From Maricaulis maris MCS10 (lineage in GTDB: Bacteria > Pseudomonadota > Alphaproteobacteria > Caulobacterales > Maricaulaceae), in NCBI RefSeq assembly GCF_000014745.1, contig NC_008347.1, positions 496,001-560,000 on the forward strand: DNA of 64,000 bases, read 5' to 3'. Position numbers and translations under genes: made by a program. The notes under the pieces were generated by a model. It saw only the letters and a program-made list of their open reading frames with translations, searched no databases and was not told the origin of the DNA. Position 1 is the first letter of the stretch; every line of letters starts with the position of its first letter. Positions 35,168 to 44,714 of this stretch are shown one piece after another.

Positions 35168-36163
35168 TCAGGGCCTCCGGAAATCGCCTTCGTCGAGCGT
35201 GATGCGGACCCCGCCCTCGCTCGGCTCGGTGATGCGACGGAAATTGGCCGCAGTATAGCCCCGGTCGGGACAGTCGCCGCGCCCCTCGGCCACAAAGCGG
35301 GCCGGGGCGGTGCAGAAGCTCTCGCGGCCCTCTGTCAGACCGCGACGGGTCCCCGTATTGATGCGCTCGGCATAGTAGAAGGCGTTGTCCGTGGCGAGGC
35401 GGGTTGCCAGCACCCTGGCGCATTCGCCGGCATGGATGCGCCACCAGCCGCGCGACTGCCAGATGGACCCGACCTGGTGACCGATGGCGACGGCAATGTC
35501 GCCGTCGGCTTCATTGCACATGGTCAGGCCGCTGGCCGCATTGCGGCCGAGCGCGTGTGACTCGAGGGCATCGATCAGGGCATCGTCATTCGGGCGGCTC
35601 GTCAGGCCGGCATCGCGCAGGAAATTGCTCACAGCGAGCCGGGTCGAACGCCCGTCCAGCCCGTCCACGGCGTTGACCGGATAGCCACCGGACTGCAACA
35701 GGCGCTGGATGCCGGCGACGGTGGCCCGGCTGGCGAAATTAACCGGCTCGACCAGCACGGTGCGCTCGCGGTCCTCGCCCTCGCGGATGAAAAAGTCGCG
35801 TGACGCCATGCCCAGCGACGAGCAGCGGGTATTGGCCACAACTTCGAAATCGGCCTCGTCGACGCAGAGCGGAATGGTGCCGCGCCATTCCCTCACCCCG
35901 CCCAGATAGGCGATCGAGGATTTGGCGTAGAAGAAAATCGGCTGATCGCCGTCCAGGTCGACATCGCTGGCGACGGTGGCGCAATCGCCGGGGCGCAGCC
36001 GGGTCCAGCCTTCAATGGCGACGCCACCCTCGACCGGCCAGCCGGCGGCGGCTTCAACTATATAGCTGGTTTCGTTGCACAATTCCGCTGCTTCAGCATG
36101 CGGTGCGGCGGTCAGGAGCAGGGCGGGCAGGGCCAGGAGGGCAAGGGAGAGACGCAAAAACAT
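35168..36163 (-). CDS. Exported protein with two DUF1036 domains and a peptidoglycan-binding-like centre
   Basis: A 331-aa secreted protein with a signal peptide ending near HAEAAELC. Domains in order: a first DUF1036-type unit (about 28-115, ELCNETSY... through DFEVVANTRCSS), a PG_binding_1-like stretch (about 140-205, IQRLLQSGGYPVNAVDGLDG), and a second DUF1036 unit (about 215-325, LTMCNEADGDIAVAIGHQ... CPDRGYTAANFRRI). Paired Cys recur in both units. It sits between engB and the HAD gene. The function is unknown; a cell-envelope role is inferred. Confidence 0.78.
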   Translation of the reverse strand: MFLRLSLALLALPALLLTAAPHAEAAELCNETSYIVEAAAGWPVEGGVAIEGWTRLRPGDCATVASDVDLDGDQPIFFYAKSSIAYLGGVREWRGTIPLCVDEADFEVVANTRCSSLGMASRDFFIREGEDRERTVLVEPVNFASRATVAGIQRLLQSGGYPVNAVDGLDGRSTRLAVSNFLRDAGLTSRPNDDALIDALESHALGRNAASGLTMCNEADGDIAVAIGHQVGSIWQSRGWWRIHAGECARVLATRLATDNAFYYAERINTGTRRGLTEGRESFCTAPARFVAEGRGDCPDRGYTAANFRRITEPSEGGVRITLDEGDFRRP

Positions 36164-36169
36164 CCCCCG

Positions 36170-36817
36170 TCATCCCATGTCGGGCAGCAAGGCGACAATC
36201 TCGGCCCGCAGCTGGTCGACCCCATCCTGCTTGGCGCTGGAGGTGGCGATGACGCGCGGGAAGGCGGCGGGACGCCTGGCGATCTTCTCGCCCGTTTCGC
36301 CGATCAGCCGCTTGACTGCCGGCGGTTTGATCTTGTCCGTCTTGGTCAGCACGACCTGATAGCTCACGGCAGCCTCGTCGAAGACATCCATGATCTTGAG
36401 GTCGACATCTTTCAGGCCGTGGCGGCTGTCGATGAGCAGATAGACCCGCTTCAGATTGACCCGGCCGCGCAGGAAGGCCTTGGTCAGGCGGGTCCATTTC
36501 TCGACCACCGGCTTGGGTGCCTTCGCATAGCCATAGCCCGGCAGGTCGACGATGCGCAGGTCACCGCCTTCGACATTGAAGAAATTGAGCTCGCGCGTCC
36601 GACCCGGTTCCCCGGAGGCGCGAGCCAGACCCTTCTGGTTGGTCAGGGCATTGATCAGCGACGACTTGCCGACATTCGAGCGACCGGCAAAGGCGACCTC
36701 GAGCCGGTCCGGCTCGGGCAGATGATCCAGCGCCACCGCTCCCATCAGGAAGGTGCAGGGGCGCGAGAAGAAACGCCGCCCGAGGCCGATGTCGAGGTCG
36801 TCGCTACCGTCAGTCAG
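36170..36817 (-). CDS. engB: Ribosome-biogenesis GTPase EngB (YihA/YsxC), probable CTG start
   Basis: Essential GTPase for 50S assembly. G1 is GRSNVGKSS (Lys near 51), with [11 protein letters not shown] (G3) and TKTDKIK (G4). The first ATG (36745) would lack the conserved lead-in. In-frame upstream codons encode [19 protein letters not shown], matching the usual EngB N terminus, yet there is no ATG, GTG or TTG between the upstream stop (36833-36835) and 36745. CTG 36817 has GGAG 7 nt upstream and gives MTDGSDD... (215 aa, normal length). It lies 2 nt beyond the yidC stop. The conservative call is 36170-36745. Confidence 0.88.
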   Translation of the reverse strand: MTDGSDDLDIGLGRRFFSRPCTFLMGAVALDHLPEPDRLEVAFAGRSNVGKSSLINALTNQKGLARASGEPGRTRELNFFNVEGGDLRIVDLPGYGYAKAPKPVVEKWTRLTKAFLRGRVNLKRVYLLIDSRHGLKDVDLKIMDVFDEAAVSYQVVLTKTDKIKPPAVKRLIGETGEKIARRPAAFPRVIATSSAKQDGVDQLRAEIVALLPDMG

Positions 36818-36819
36818 GG

Positions 36820-38598
36820 TCAGTCTCCGCGGTCACGCTTCAACAGTCGTGCGACCAGCTTGTCGACCTGGGTCTCATTCCCGTGGCGGCGCATGATGAT
36901 GTATTGCTGCAGTACCGACAGGAAATTGTTCCAGGCCCAATAGATCACCAGGCCGGCCGCAAACGGGGCCAGGATGAAGGTGAAGACGATCGGCAGGAAG
37001 GCGAAGATGCGCGCCTGCATCGGGTCCGGCGGCGGCGGGTTGAGCGCCTGCTGCGCGGCCATGGTCAGACCCATGATGATCGGCCAGGCACCGATGCCAA
37101 GGACACCGCCGATCAGCCAGATGCCGGTCGGGTCATAAGGGATCAGGCCGAACAGGTTCCAGATATTGGTCGGGTCGGCGGCCGACAGGTCGCGGATCCA
37201 GCCAAAGAAGGGCGCGTGGCGCATTTCGATGGCATTGAACAGGGTCTGGTAGAGCGCAAAGAAGATCGGGATCTGCGGCAGGATGGGCAGACAACCGGCC
37301 AGCGGGTTGATCTTCTCGGTCTTGTACAACTCCATCAGCGCTTGTTGCTGTTTTTGCTGGTCGGCGCCGTAGCGTTCCTTGATCTCGGCCATTTTCGGCT
37401 GGACCGCCTTCATCTTCGCCATCGAGGCGTAGGCGCGGTTGGCGAGCGGGAACATGACGATCTTGACCATCAGGGTCAGCGCCAGGATGGCGAGGCCGAA
37501 CTGGCCGAGCGCGCCTTCCAGCATGGTCAGCAGCCAGACAAAGGGGCGGGTGAGGAACCACAGCCAGCCCCAGTTGATCGCCATGTCGAAACGCTCGATG
37601 CCGACCTCGTTCTGGACTTGTTGCAGGACACCCAATTCCTTGGCGCCGGCGAAAATCCGGGTGGTGGAGGCCAGGCTCTCGCCAGCGGGGACCGCGATAG
37701 CCTGTTCCACATAGCTGGCTTCAAAAGCGTCGATCTCGCCACGCTCGATGGTGCGGAAGCGGGCGGTGAAGGGGCGGTCCTGATCGGGAACTGCGGCGGC
37801 CATCCAGTAGCGCTGGGTGATGCCGACCCAGCCGCCGGTGCCGCTTTCCTCGGTCTGGTTGCCGTCTTCCAGCTTGCCGAAACTGCTGCGCACCATGGCG
37901 CCGTCGATGACCGCCAGCGCGCCTTCGAAGACCGCCATGTTGCGGGTCTCGTCTTCCGGGCGGCCCTCATGGCGGACCAGACCGTAGCGCGACAGTTCGA
38001 CTTCCTGGCCGGAATTGTTGGTGACCGTGTCGGTGAGGGTGAAGAGATAATTGTCGTCGACCGAGATCACGCGCTCGAAATGCAGGCCGGACGGGCTGTC
38101 ATAGGTCAGCGTGATCGGGGTGTCCGGGGTCAGGGTCGAGCCGGAGGCCAGTGTCCATTCGGTCGACCCGCCGGGCAGGTCGGTGAAGCCCGAAGTCGCC
38201 GACGTCCAGCCGTCACGGGCGTAGAAGACATGGTCGCTGCCGATCGGATTGAGCAGGGCAACCGGCGTATCGTCATCAATGGTCTCGGTGTGGCGACGCA
38301 GTCGGACATCATCCAGGCGGGCGCCGGTCAGCGACAGTGAACCGAGCACGGACGGGGCATCGATCGTGACGCGCTGATTGCCGCCCAGGGCCGTCTCGCG
38401 ATCAACAGTGGTCGCAGCAGCAGGCTCGAGCGCGGAGGCGGGCAGGTCCGGGTCCGCGAGCTCCTGGGAAGCCTCGACGGCGGCCTGCTCGGCGCGCCGC
38501 TCTTCCTCGGCCGGGCCCATGACGAACATCTGGTATCCGGTCAGGATCACCAGGATCAATCCCAGTGCGATAAACAGGTTGCGTTGGTCTTCGCCCAT
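36820..38598 (-). CDS. yidC: Membrane protein insertase YidC
   Basis: Oxa1-family insertase of the inner membrane. The 592-aa protein has an N-terminal helix ([21 protein letters not shown]), a large periplasmic domain (about 50-350) and a five-helix core (about 365-580) including [17 protein letters not shown] and [20 protein letters not shown]. The order rpmH-rnpA-yidC-engB is the conserved bacterial arrangement. Confidence 0.96.
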   Translation of the reverse strand: MGEDQRNLFIALGLILVILTGYQMFVMGPAEEERRAEQAAVEASQELADPDLPASALEPAAATTVDRETALGGNQRVTIDAPSVLGSLSLTGARLDDVRLRRHTETIDDDTPVALLNPIGSDHVFYARDGWTSATSGFTDLPGGSTEWTLASGSTLTPDTPITLTYDSPSGLHFERVISVDDNYLFTLTDTVTNNSGQEVELSRYGLVRHEGRPEDETRNMAVFEGALAVIDGAMVRSSFGKLEDGNQTEESGTGGWVGITQRYWMAAAVPDQDRPFTARFRTIERGEIDAFEASYVEQAIAVPAGESLASTTRIFAGAKELGVLQQVQNEVGIERFDMAINWGWLWFLTRPFVWLLTMLEGALGQFGLAILALTLMVKIVMFPLANRAYASMAKMKAVQPKMAEIKERYGADQQKQQQALMELYKTEKINPLAGCLPILPQIPIFFALYQTLFNAIEMRHAPFFGWIRDLSAADPTNIWNLFGLIPYDPTGIWLIGGVLGIGAWPIIMGLTMAAQQALNPPPPDPMQARIFAFLPIVFTFILAPFAAGLVIYWAWNNFLSVLQQYIIMRRHGNETQVDKLVARLLKRDRGD

Positions 38599-38604
38599 GA
38601 AAAC

Positions 38605-39021
38605 TCAGGCCTCTTGCGCTTTATGTTCGCGATCGCCCGAAGTCTTGCCGTTTGCAAGACTCACCAAGGCGCTTTCGACATCCCCCACCAAGCGTGACCA
38701 ATCCCGTTCGGGCGTTGTCGCGCGTGCGATGAATACATAGTCAATGCCGGGCTGTCCGTGGAGGGGGAGAAGCAGCCGGGCAATCTCCCTCAACCGGCGC
38801 TTGGCCCGATTGCGGATGACGGCACCGCCGATCTTGCGGGTGGCGGTGAAGCCGGCGCCGATATGCGCAGGCGCTTTTTCGTCCGCCCCCAAAAGCAAAG
38901 AGCCGTCTCGCGAACGGGCCTGGATGACCACGCCCGACCGGACGGCTTTTCTACCTTTTGCGGCTTGCAAAAATTCACGCCGCGTTTTCAACCGTTTGAC
39001 GGTAGGAAGCGGCGTTGACAT
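38605..39021 (-). CDS. rnpA: Ribonuclease P protein component
   Basis: Protein subunit of RNase P that matures tRNA 5' ends. The 138-aa basic protein begins MSTPLPTVKRLKTRREFLQA and has the family signature RNRAKRRLREIARLLL (about 72-87). The in-frame extension upstream to 39174 runs through rpmH and is rejected. It ends 6 nt before yidC. Confidence 0.95.
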   Translation of the reverse strand: MSTPLPTVKRLKTRREFLQAAKGRKAVRSGVVIQARSRDGSLLLGADEKAPAHIGAGFTATRKIGGAVIRNRAKRRLREIARLLLPLHGQPGIDYVFIARATTPERDWSRLVGDVESALVSLANGKTSGDREHKAQEA

Positions 39022-39026
39022 CGTCC

Positions 39027-39161
39027 TTAGGCGGACAGACGCTTGCGGCCCTTGGCCCGGCGACGAGCCAGGATAATACGGCCGGATTTCGTCGCCATGC
39101 GGGCACGGAAGCCGTGGCGGCGCTTGCGGACGATCTTTGACGGCTGAAATGTACGTTTCAC
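39027..39161 (-). CDS. rpmH: 50S ribosomal protein L34
   Basis: A 44-aa highly basic protein, classic L34: [20 protein letters not shown] followed by [23 protein letters not shown] 39161 is the only fitting start, with GGAG 7 nt upstream. Its stop is 5 nt from the rnpA start. The long frame back to 39458 is not part of the gene. Confidence 0.96.
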   Translation of the reverse strand: MKRTFQPSKIVRKRRHGFRARMATKSGRIILARRRAKGRKRLSA

Positions 39162-39260
39162 GGTCGCGCTCCATCGGCGTTCAATTCGAGAGCGGCGGCA
39201 ATTACGCGCTTGAAGCGGCGGCGTCAAGCGTTCATGCCCCCTGTAGCGCAGGAGAATGAC

Positions 39261-40037
39261 ATGCCAGACGTCGCAAACCAACCACCTCCGGACCCGTCTG
39301 GCGGTCCGAATAGCACGCCCCGCTGGCTGCGCCCGGTACTGGCAGCGGTCCTGCTGTGTTTTTTCGCGGCTCTTTTGCTGACCGGGACCGGTCCGCAGGA
39401 GATGCTGACCTGGCTGCGTGATAGTGGCGGCCTGACCCGTGAGCTGACCGGCCAACATATTGTGCTGGCGGCCCTGTTCTACACGCTGACCTATGTCGCG
39501 CTCGCCAGCCTCGCCTTGCCGGGCGCGCTGTGGCTGACCATCGGGGCGGGTTTCCTGCTCGGCCCGGTCTGGGCGGTGCCGGTGTCGATGATCGGCCTGA
39601 CCCTTGGCGCGGTGAACACCGTCCTGCTGGTCCGCTTCTTTGCCGGAGAGGCACGGCGGGACCGCCTGCGGTCGCGCTATCGGCGGATCGCGGCCGGGTT
39701 CGAGCGCAACCAGCTCAGCTATGTGATCCTGCTTCGCTTGCTGCCGCTGCCCTATTTCGGCGTGAACATGGCAGCCGGCCTGTCAACTGTGCGCCTGTGG
39801 GCCTTCGCGCTGGGCACCGTGGTCGGGTCCCTGCCGTCGATCATCCTCTATGCCGGTTTCGGGGCCGGGATCGGATCCCTGGCCGAGATGGACAGCCTGC
39901 CCGGGCCGGAGGCGCTGCTGCAGCCGGCGGTCCTGGTCCCGCTCGCCATGATCGTGCCGTTGGCTGTCGCTCCGCTTGTCATGCGCCATCGCGCCCGACG
40001 GGCAAAGGCGCGAGCCTTGTCGGGCGAGTCCCGCTAG
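39261..40037 (+). CDS. TVP38/TMEM64-family membrane protein (DedA-like)
   Basis: A 258-aa inner-membrane protein of the SNARE-associated/VTT domain group. It has one N-terminal helix (about 25-42), then the VTT domain with [19 protein letters not shown] and the signature [23 protein letters not shown] split around residues 150-175. Members are implicated in lipid flipping or envelope integrity. GGAG sits 6 nt before ATG 39261. It is divergent from rpmH. Confidence 0.86.
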   Translation: MPDVANQPPPDPSGGPNSTPRWLRPVLAAVLLCFFAALLLTGTGPQEMLTWLRDSGGLTRELTGQHIVLAALFYTLTYVALASLALPGALWLTIGAGFLLGPVWAVPVSMIGLTLGAVNTVLLVRFFAGEARRDRLRSRYRRIAAGFERNQLSYVILLRLLPLPYFGVNMAAGLSTVRLWAFALGTVVGSLPSIILYAGFGAGIGSLAEMDSLPGPEALLQPAVLVPLAMIVPLAVAPLVMRHRARRAKARALSGESR

Positions 40038-40054
40038 GCTATCCGCGTTCACAC

Positions 40055-41521
40055 ATGTCGACCGACCCGTCTCCTTCCGACGATGATGCCCATCGTCCCC
40101 TCTACGCGCCGCTGGCGGGCGTGCTCGCCAATCTGCGGGCGCAATTATTGATGGTGACCCTGTCGCTGATCGCAGCCGGGCTGGTGCTGGTCTATTTCCC
40201 GGCTGCCGCGAGTTTCCGTCTTCAATGGATGACAGACCGCGCCGAGGCGGCGCACCTGGCGGCACTGGCGGCCGATGTCGCACGCGGCGGGGCTCTGGGG
40301 GAGGAAGAGGTCCGCGCCCTCCTGATGGGCGCTGACGCCGTCGCCGTGGCCCGCGTGCGCGACGGCATGAACGAGCTTGTCCTGTATTCAGGGCCGATTG
40401 GCGAGGGGCTGGTTGAAAGCGATCTGCGCACGGCGACCTGGCTGACCCATATCCGCGACACGGTGGATACGCTCAATGCGTCGGATGACCGGCTGCTGCG
40501 GATCCGCGCCCAACCTGCCGGGGCGCCGGACGAATTGATCGATGTGATCGTCCGTGAGGCGCCGCTTCACGAGGCGCTGCGCAACTTCTCCCGCCGCCTG
40601 CTGCTCTATGCCAGCATTGCCGCGATTGCGGTCGGGGCGGTTTTGTATGGCGCTCTGTTCTTCCTGTTCGTGCGGCCGATGCGGCGACTGGCCGGGGCGA
40701 TGACCCATTTTCGCGAGGATCCGGCCGATCCGGCTCGCATGATCCGGCCCGGAGCGGCGCGCAACGAGATCGGCCAGGCCGAGCACGAGCTGGCGCGGAT
40801 GCAGGCCGATATCCGCCAGGCCCTGTTCCAGCGTGAGCGTCTGGCCGCGCTGGGCGGCGCGGTCGCCCGGATCAATCACGATCTGCGCAATGTGCTCGCC
40901 AGCGCCCAGCTGGTCTCCGACCGGCTGGCCATGGACGCGGACGACCGCGTCCGTGGCATGGGCGAGCGTCTGGTGCGGGCCGTCGACCGCGGTGTCCGCC
41001 TGTGCGAGGCAACGCTGGAGTTCGGCCGCGCCGAAGAGAGCGCCCCGGTGCGCCAGCCGATCCAGCTCAGGACCCTCCTCGACGAGGTCGCTGATGATGC
41101 CATCCAGGCCGAAGGCGACGTGATCTGGACCAATGAAGTCGCTGCCGACATCCGCATTGACGCTGATCCCGACCAGGCTCACCGCCTGTTTCTCAACCTG
41201 TGTCGCAACGCGATCCAGGCGATGCAGCTGGTCGAGGGCGAGCGCCGTCTGACCGCGCGGGCGACGCCAATGCCGCCTGTCGATGAGGGCGCGGGTGAGG
41301 TCTGGCTGGAAATCTCCGACACCGGACCGGGCGTGCCGGCCAAGGCGCGCGACCGCCTGTTCCAGGCCTTCAGCGGTTCGACGCGGCGCGGCGGCACGGG
41401 CCTCGGCCTGTCGATCGCCCGCGAGCTTGCCCGCGCCCATGGCGGTGAAGTGGACCTGGTCTCGACCGGTGAGGCGGGAACGATCTTCTCTGTGCGCCTG
41501 CCAGCTGCGGCTCAGGGCTGA
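40055..41521 (+). CDS. Orphan sensor histidine kinase
   Basis: A 488-aa membrane kinase. It has a first membrane segment (about 30-52), a periplasmic sensor (55-180), a second membrane segment (about 183-207), a HAMP-like linker, a HisKA segment with the phospho-acceptor His in INHDLRN (near 275), and an HATPase with NLCRNAIQAM (N box), DTGPGVP (G1) and GGTGLGLSIA (G2). No response regulator is in the window, so its partner is unknown. The stop lies 10 nt inside the convergent ggt gene. Confidence 0.9.
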   Translation: MSTDPSPSDDDAHRPLYAPLAGVLANLRAQLLMVTLSLIAAGLVLVYFPAAASFRLQWMTDRAEAAHLAALAADVARGGALGEEEVRALLMGADAVAVARVRDGMNELVLYSGPIGEGLVESDLRTATWLTHIRDTVDTLNASDDRLLRIRAQPAGAPDELIDVIVREAPLHEALRNFSRRLLLYASIAAIAVGAVLYGALFFLFVRPMRRLAGAMTHFREDPADPARMIRPGAARNEIGQAEHELARMQADIRQALFQRERLAALGGAVARINHDLRNVLASAQLVSDRLAMDADDRVRGMGERLVRAVDRGVRLCEATLEFGRAEESAPVRQPIQLRTLLDEVADDAIQAEGDVIWTNEVAADIRIDADPDQAHRLFLNLCRNAIQAMQLVEGERRLTARATPMPPVDEGAGEVWLEISDTGPGVPAKARDRLFQAFSGSTRRGGTGLGLSIARELARAHGGEVDLVSTGEAGTIFSVRLPAAAQG

Positions 41522-43227
41522 CGCGCCTGGCCTTCCCGGCGCGGATCAGCCCCTCCGACCAAACTTCCATCCTCCAGCCGCCGCACAATGTGCAGGCCGG
41601 AATTTTCGCCGCGATTGGCGTCCAGGGTGAAGCCGAGCCCGGAAAGCCCGGTCAGGATGGTCGGGTCCATGCCATCCTCAACGCGCACCACATCGCCGCG
41701 CGCGACGACATTGGGCAGATCGATCGCCTCCTGCGGCGTCAGGCCCCAATCCAGCATGCCGACCAGTGTCTTGGCGGTATAGGCGATGATCGACGATCCG
41801 CCAGGCGAGCCGGTTGCCAGCACGAATTCGCCGTCACGGTCAAAGACGATGGTCGGCGACATCGACGAGCGCGGGCGTTTGCCGCCGTCCGGCGCGTTCG
41901 GAACCAGCGCGCCATTGGCATCGGTGGGGGTGCGGGAGAAGTCCGTCAGCTGGTTGTTGAGGAAGAAACCGCCGGCCATGCGGTGGCTGCCGAACACGCT
42001 TTCCACGGTGGTGGTCATCGAGACCACATCGCCATCACTGTCGACGATCACGAAATGGCTGGTCCCCGGCGAGTCCGGGGTCGCGTCGGCGCCGGGTGCG
42101 TCAATCCCGTCCGGGATGCCCGGACTTGCTGTCGGCAGGGCGGTGGTGCGCTGGATGCCGCGAGACCGCTCGGCGATGTAGTCCGCGTCGAGCAGACCCT
42201 CGACCGGCACTGTCACGAAATCCGCATCGGCGACATAGGCGTCGCGGTCGGCATAGGCGAGGCGGCTGGCCTCGATGAAACGGCGCCAGCCCTCCAGCGT
42301 CTCCGGGCCGGTGGCCGACATGTCATAGGGTTCAAGCAGGCCGAGGATCCCATTGACCGTGACCCCGCCCGAGGCCGGTGGCGGCGCGCCGCAAACCGTC
42401 CACTCGCGATAGTCACGGCACAGCGCATCGCGGCGTACGGCCTGATAGGCAGCCAGGTCGGTCAGGGTCAGCCCGCCGGGGCGCGGCTGGTCCTGCACGG
42501 CGTCGATGATGGCGGCGGCCAGCGGCCCCTCGTAGAGCGCGCGCCAGTCAGCGGCGAGCGCCCGTGTGCTGTCGGCATAGTCCGGGTTGCGCAAAAGGTG
42601 ACCGGCCGGATGGGGCGTTCCGTCATCGGTGAAGAAGTAATCCCGCGAGGCCGGCCATTCATCCAATGGTCCGCGTGGCGCCATGCCGGCGATGAAACGG
42701 GCGAGGCGCGGGGAAATCTCGAAGCCGTCCTCAGCCAGCCCGGTCGCGGCATCGAACCCGTCGGCCCAGTCCAGCGCGCCATGGTCGGCATGGGCCATGG
42801 CCAGCATGGCGACCGCGCCGGGCACACCGATGGAATGACCGGAGAACACCGAATCGGCAAAGCCCAGCGGCTGGCCATTGGTGTCGAGGAAGAGTTCGGG
42901 AGTGGCACTGGCCGGGGCGGTCTCGCGCCCGTCATAGACGGTCAGATCGCCGCTCTGGGCGTCGTAATACAACAGGAAGGCACCGCCACCGAGGCCCGAG
43001 CTTTGCGGTTCCACCAGTCCCAGAACGCTCTGCACGGCGATCGCGGCATCGATGGCATCCCCGCCCGCGCGCAAGGCCTCCAGTCCCGCCTCGACCGCAT
43101 GCGGATTGGCGGCCGCCACCATGGCCGGGCCGGCGGCAATCTCGGCGGGCGTCTCCGGCGCGTCAGAGCAATTGGCGAGAAACAGGCCACCCGCGAGCGC
43201 GGTGGTGGCGAACAGGAAACGCAGCAT
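41512..43227 (-). CDS. ggt: Gamma-glutamyltranspeptidase
   Basis: Periplasmic glutathione hydrolase (571 aa), likely a lipoprotein from the signal ending LANC. The large-subunit features and the self-cleavage site GTSHFVIVD (nucleophilic Thr near residue 390) are visible, followed by SMTTTVESVFGSHRMAGGF and RPRSSMSPTI. GSPGGSSII is near the end. It overlaps the convergent kinase gene by 10 nt. Confidence 0.93.
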   Translation of the reverse strand: MLRFLFATTALAGGLFLANCSDAPETPAEIAAGPAMVAAANPHAVEAGLEALRAGGDAIDAAIAVQSVLGLVEPQSSGLGGGAFLLYYDAQSGDLTVYDGRETAPASATPELFLDTNGQPLGFADSVFSGHSIGVPGAVAMLAMAHADHGALDWADGFDAATGLAEDGFEISPRLARFIAGMAPRGPLDEWPASRDYFFTDDGTPHPAGHLLRNPDYADSTRALAADWRALYEGPLAAAIIDAVQDQPRPGGLTLTDLAAYQAVRRDALCRDYREWTVCGAPPPASGGVTVNGILGLLEPYDMSATGPETLEGWRRFIEASRLAYADRDAYVADADFVTVPVEGLLDADYIAERSRGIQRTTALPTASPGIPDGIDAPGADATPDSPGTSHFVIVDSDGDVVSMTTTVESVFGSHRMAGGFFLNNQLTDFSRTPTDANGALVPNAPDGGKRPRSSMSPTIVFDRDGEFVLATGSPGGSSIIAYTAKTLVGMLDWGLTPQEAIDLPNVVARGDVVRVEDGMDPTILTGLSGLGFTLDANRGENSGLHIVRRLEDGSLVGGADPRREGQARQP

Positions 43228-43291
43228 CTAACTTGCCCCTCAGCAATGTCCGGTCAGACTGGACCTTGAAGTGACAGATAAGAGGCCGGTC

Positions 43292-44287
43292 ATGTCAATG
43301 CCAGCACCGCGAAACAGCCTGACCGATATCGCCGGTCTGCGCGTCGGACAGGTTCATGATGCCGCCGTCCGGACGGGCGTGACGGTCATTTTGCCGGACC
43401 AGCGAGCCGTCTGTGCGGTCGATGTGCGCGGTGGCGGGCCGGGCACGCGCGAGACCGATGCGCTGGCCAGCCACACCCTGGTCGATGCCGTCGACGCGAT
43501 CGTCCTGTCCGGGGGCTCGTCCTACGGGCTGGCGGCCGCAGACGGGGTTGCGGCGGCGCTGGGCGCCCGTGGTGACGGTTTTGCCCTGTTCGACATGCCG
43601 GGCGTGCCCAAATCCCCGGTCGTGCCCTCGGCCATCCTCTATGATCTCGCCAATGGCGGCGACAAGGCCTGGGGCGAGGAGCCGCCCTATCGGGCACTTG
43701 GCAAGGCGGCGCTGGCGGCCGTCTCGGACACGGTCGAGCTTGGGGCTTTCGGCGCCGGACACGGGGCCCGCGCCGGCCTGCATGCCGGCGGCACAGGCAC
43801 GGCCAGCCTCGACCTTTCCGGCGAAGGCGGGCGGGTCGCGGCGCTGGTCTGCGTCAACAGTTTCGGCTCGGTGACGCTGCCCGGCGCTGACGATGTCTAC
43901 TGGGCCTGGCCATACGAGATAGATGGCGAGTTCGGCTGTGGTCGTCCGCCAGCCGACTGGCGTCCGGCCCCGGAAGACTGGGGCGCGGCCAAGATGCAGC
44001 CCGGACCGCGTGAAAACACCACCATCGCCGTCGTCGCCACCGACATCGCGCTGACGCCGGCCCAGGCCAAGCGCCTCGCCATCATGGCCCAGGACGGGCT
44101 GGCCCGCGCCATCCGCCCGGTCCACACACCCTTTGACGGGGATGTGGTCTTTGCCCTCTCAACCGCCGCCCGGCCGCTGGGCAAGGACGGCGAAGTACAA
44201 CTCGCCCGGCTCGGTTCGGCCGCCGCCGACTGCCTCGCCCGCGCCGTCGCCCGCGGCGTCCACGCGGCCCGTCTGGCAACCGGTTGA
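43292..44287 (+). CDS. P1/DmpA family peptidase (S58)
   Basis: Self-processing N-terminal-nucleophile aminopeptidase of the DmpA/P1 family (331 aa). Landmarks are LTDIAGLRVGQVHD, the GGGPGTRETDAL block, VLSGGSSYGLAAADGV and the processing site region CVNSFGSV and ENTTIAVVATDIAL, where the second Thr is the likely nucleophile. ATG 43292 is favoured by AAGAGG 7 nt upstream over GTG 43271. It is divergent from ggt across 64 nt. Confidence 0.86.
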   Translation: MSMPAPRNSLTDIAGLRVGQVHDAAVRTGVTVILPDQRAVCAVDVRGGGPGTRETDALASHTLVDAVDAIVLSGGSSYGLAAADGVAAALGARGDGFALFDMPGVPKSPVVPSAILYDLANGGDKAWGEEPPYRALGKAALAAVSDTVELGAFGAGHGARAGLHAGGTGTASLDLSGEGGRVAALVCVNSFGSVTLPGADDVYWAWPYEIDGEFGCGRPPADWRPAPEDWGAAKMQPGPRENTTIAVVATDIALTPAQAKRLAIMAQDGLARAIRPVHTPFDGDVVFALSTAARPLGKDGEVQLARLGSAAADCLARAVARGVHAARLATG

Positions 44288-44328
44288 GCTGTGCTGCGTG
44301 CCGCGGTGTAATTGCCGCATTCGGGGAC

Positions 44329-44357
44329 TTGCCATCGCCAAAAGCCGGGGCTAGGTT
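44329..44357 (+). promoter_or_regulatory. Candidate promoter of tRNA-Arg
   Basis: TTGCCAT at 44329-44335 and GCTAGGTT at 44350-44357, separated by 14 nt, fit the Caulobacter housekeeping pattern TTGACGS-N10-14-GCTANAWC reasonably. The tRNA starts 42 nt further on. Confidence 0.45.
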
Positions 44358-44398
44358 CCGCGCCTCTTCGGGGCCAAGACTTCGAAGCCATACGGCCT

Positions 44399-44475
44399 GC
44401 ACCGGTAGCTCAGTTGGATAGAGCACTAGACTACGAATCTAGGGGTCGGGGGTTCGAATCCTCCCCGGTGCGCCA
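44399..44475 (+). tRNA. tRNA-Arg (anticodon ACG)
   Basis: Complete 77-nt cloverleaf. The acceptor is GCACCGG/CCGGTGC with G discriminator and encoded CCA. The D-arm is AGCTCAGTTGGATAGAGC. The anticodon stem CTAGA/TCTAG encloses loop CTACGAA (ACG). The T-arm carries GGTTCGAAT. It reads CGU and, after A34-to-I editing, CGC and CGA. Its 3' flank is repeated further downstream. Confidence 0.97.
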
Positions 44476-44594
44476 TTTTTCTTATCTCACGGCAACTCGC
44501 TGCGCTCGTGCCTCCGATGGGGCGGCCTGACCGGCCGACGCGCGGTCGCGCTTGCGAACCCGTAGGGTTCGAATGGGCGCTTCCAAGGTGCGCC
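44473..44594 (+). repeat. 122-nt direct repeat, copy 1 (beside tRNA-Arg)
   Basis: Begins at the CCA end of tRNA-Arg (CCATTTTTCTTATCTCACGG) and ends with GGTTCGAAT (44566-44574) followed by GGTGCGCC. This resembles the T-loop and 3' end of the tRNA. It is about 90% identical by eye to copy 2. Confidence 0.85.
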
Positions 44595-44714
44595 TTTTTT
44601 CCTTTGTTCCCGTTCCGCTCGACCCGAGCTTGCCACAGCATTCGGTGCCGGGGTCGAGGCTCACATGGAACGCGCACAAGGCTGCCGGGTTTGTGTCTGA
44701 TCCCGCGGGGCGCT

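Noticed and set aside
36883-38340. Long plus-strand ORF opposite yidC
   Set aside because: Antisense shadow of an obvious yidC.
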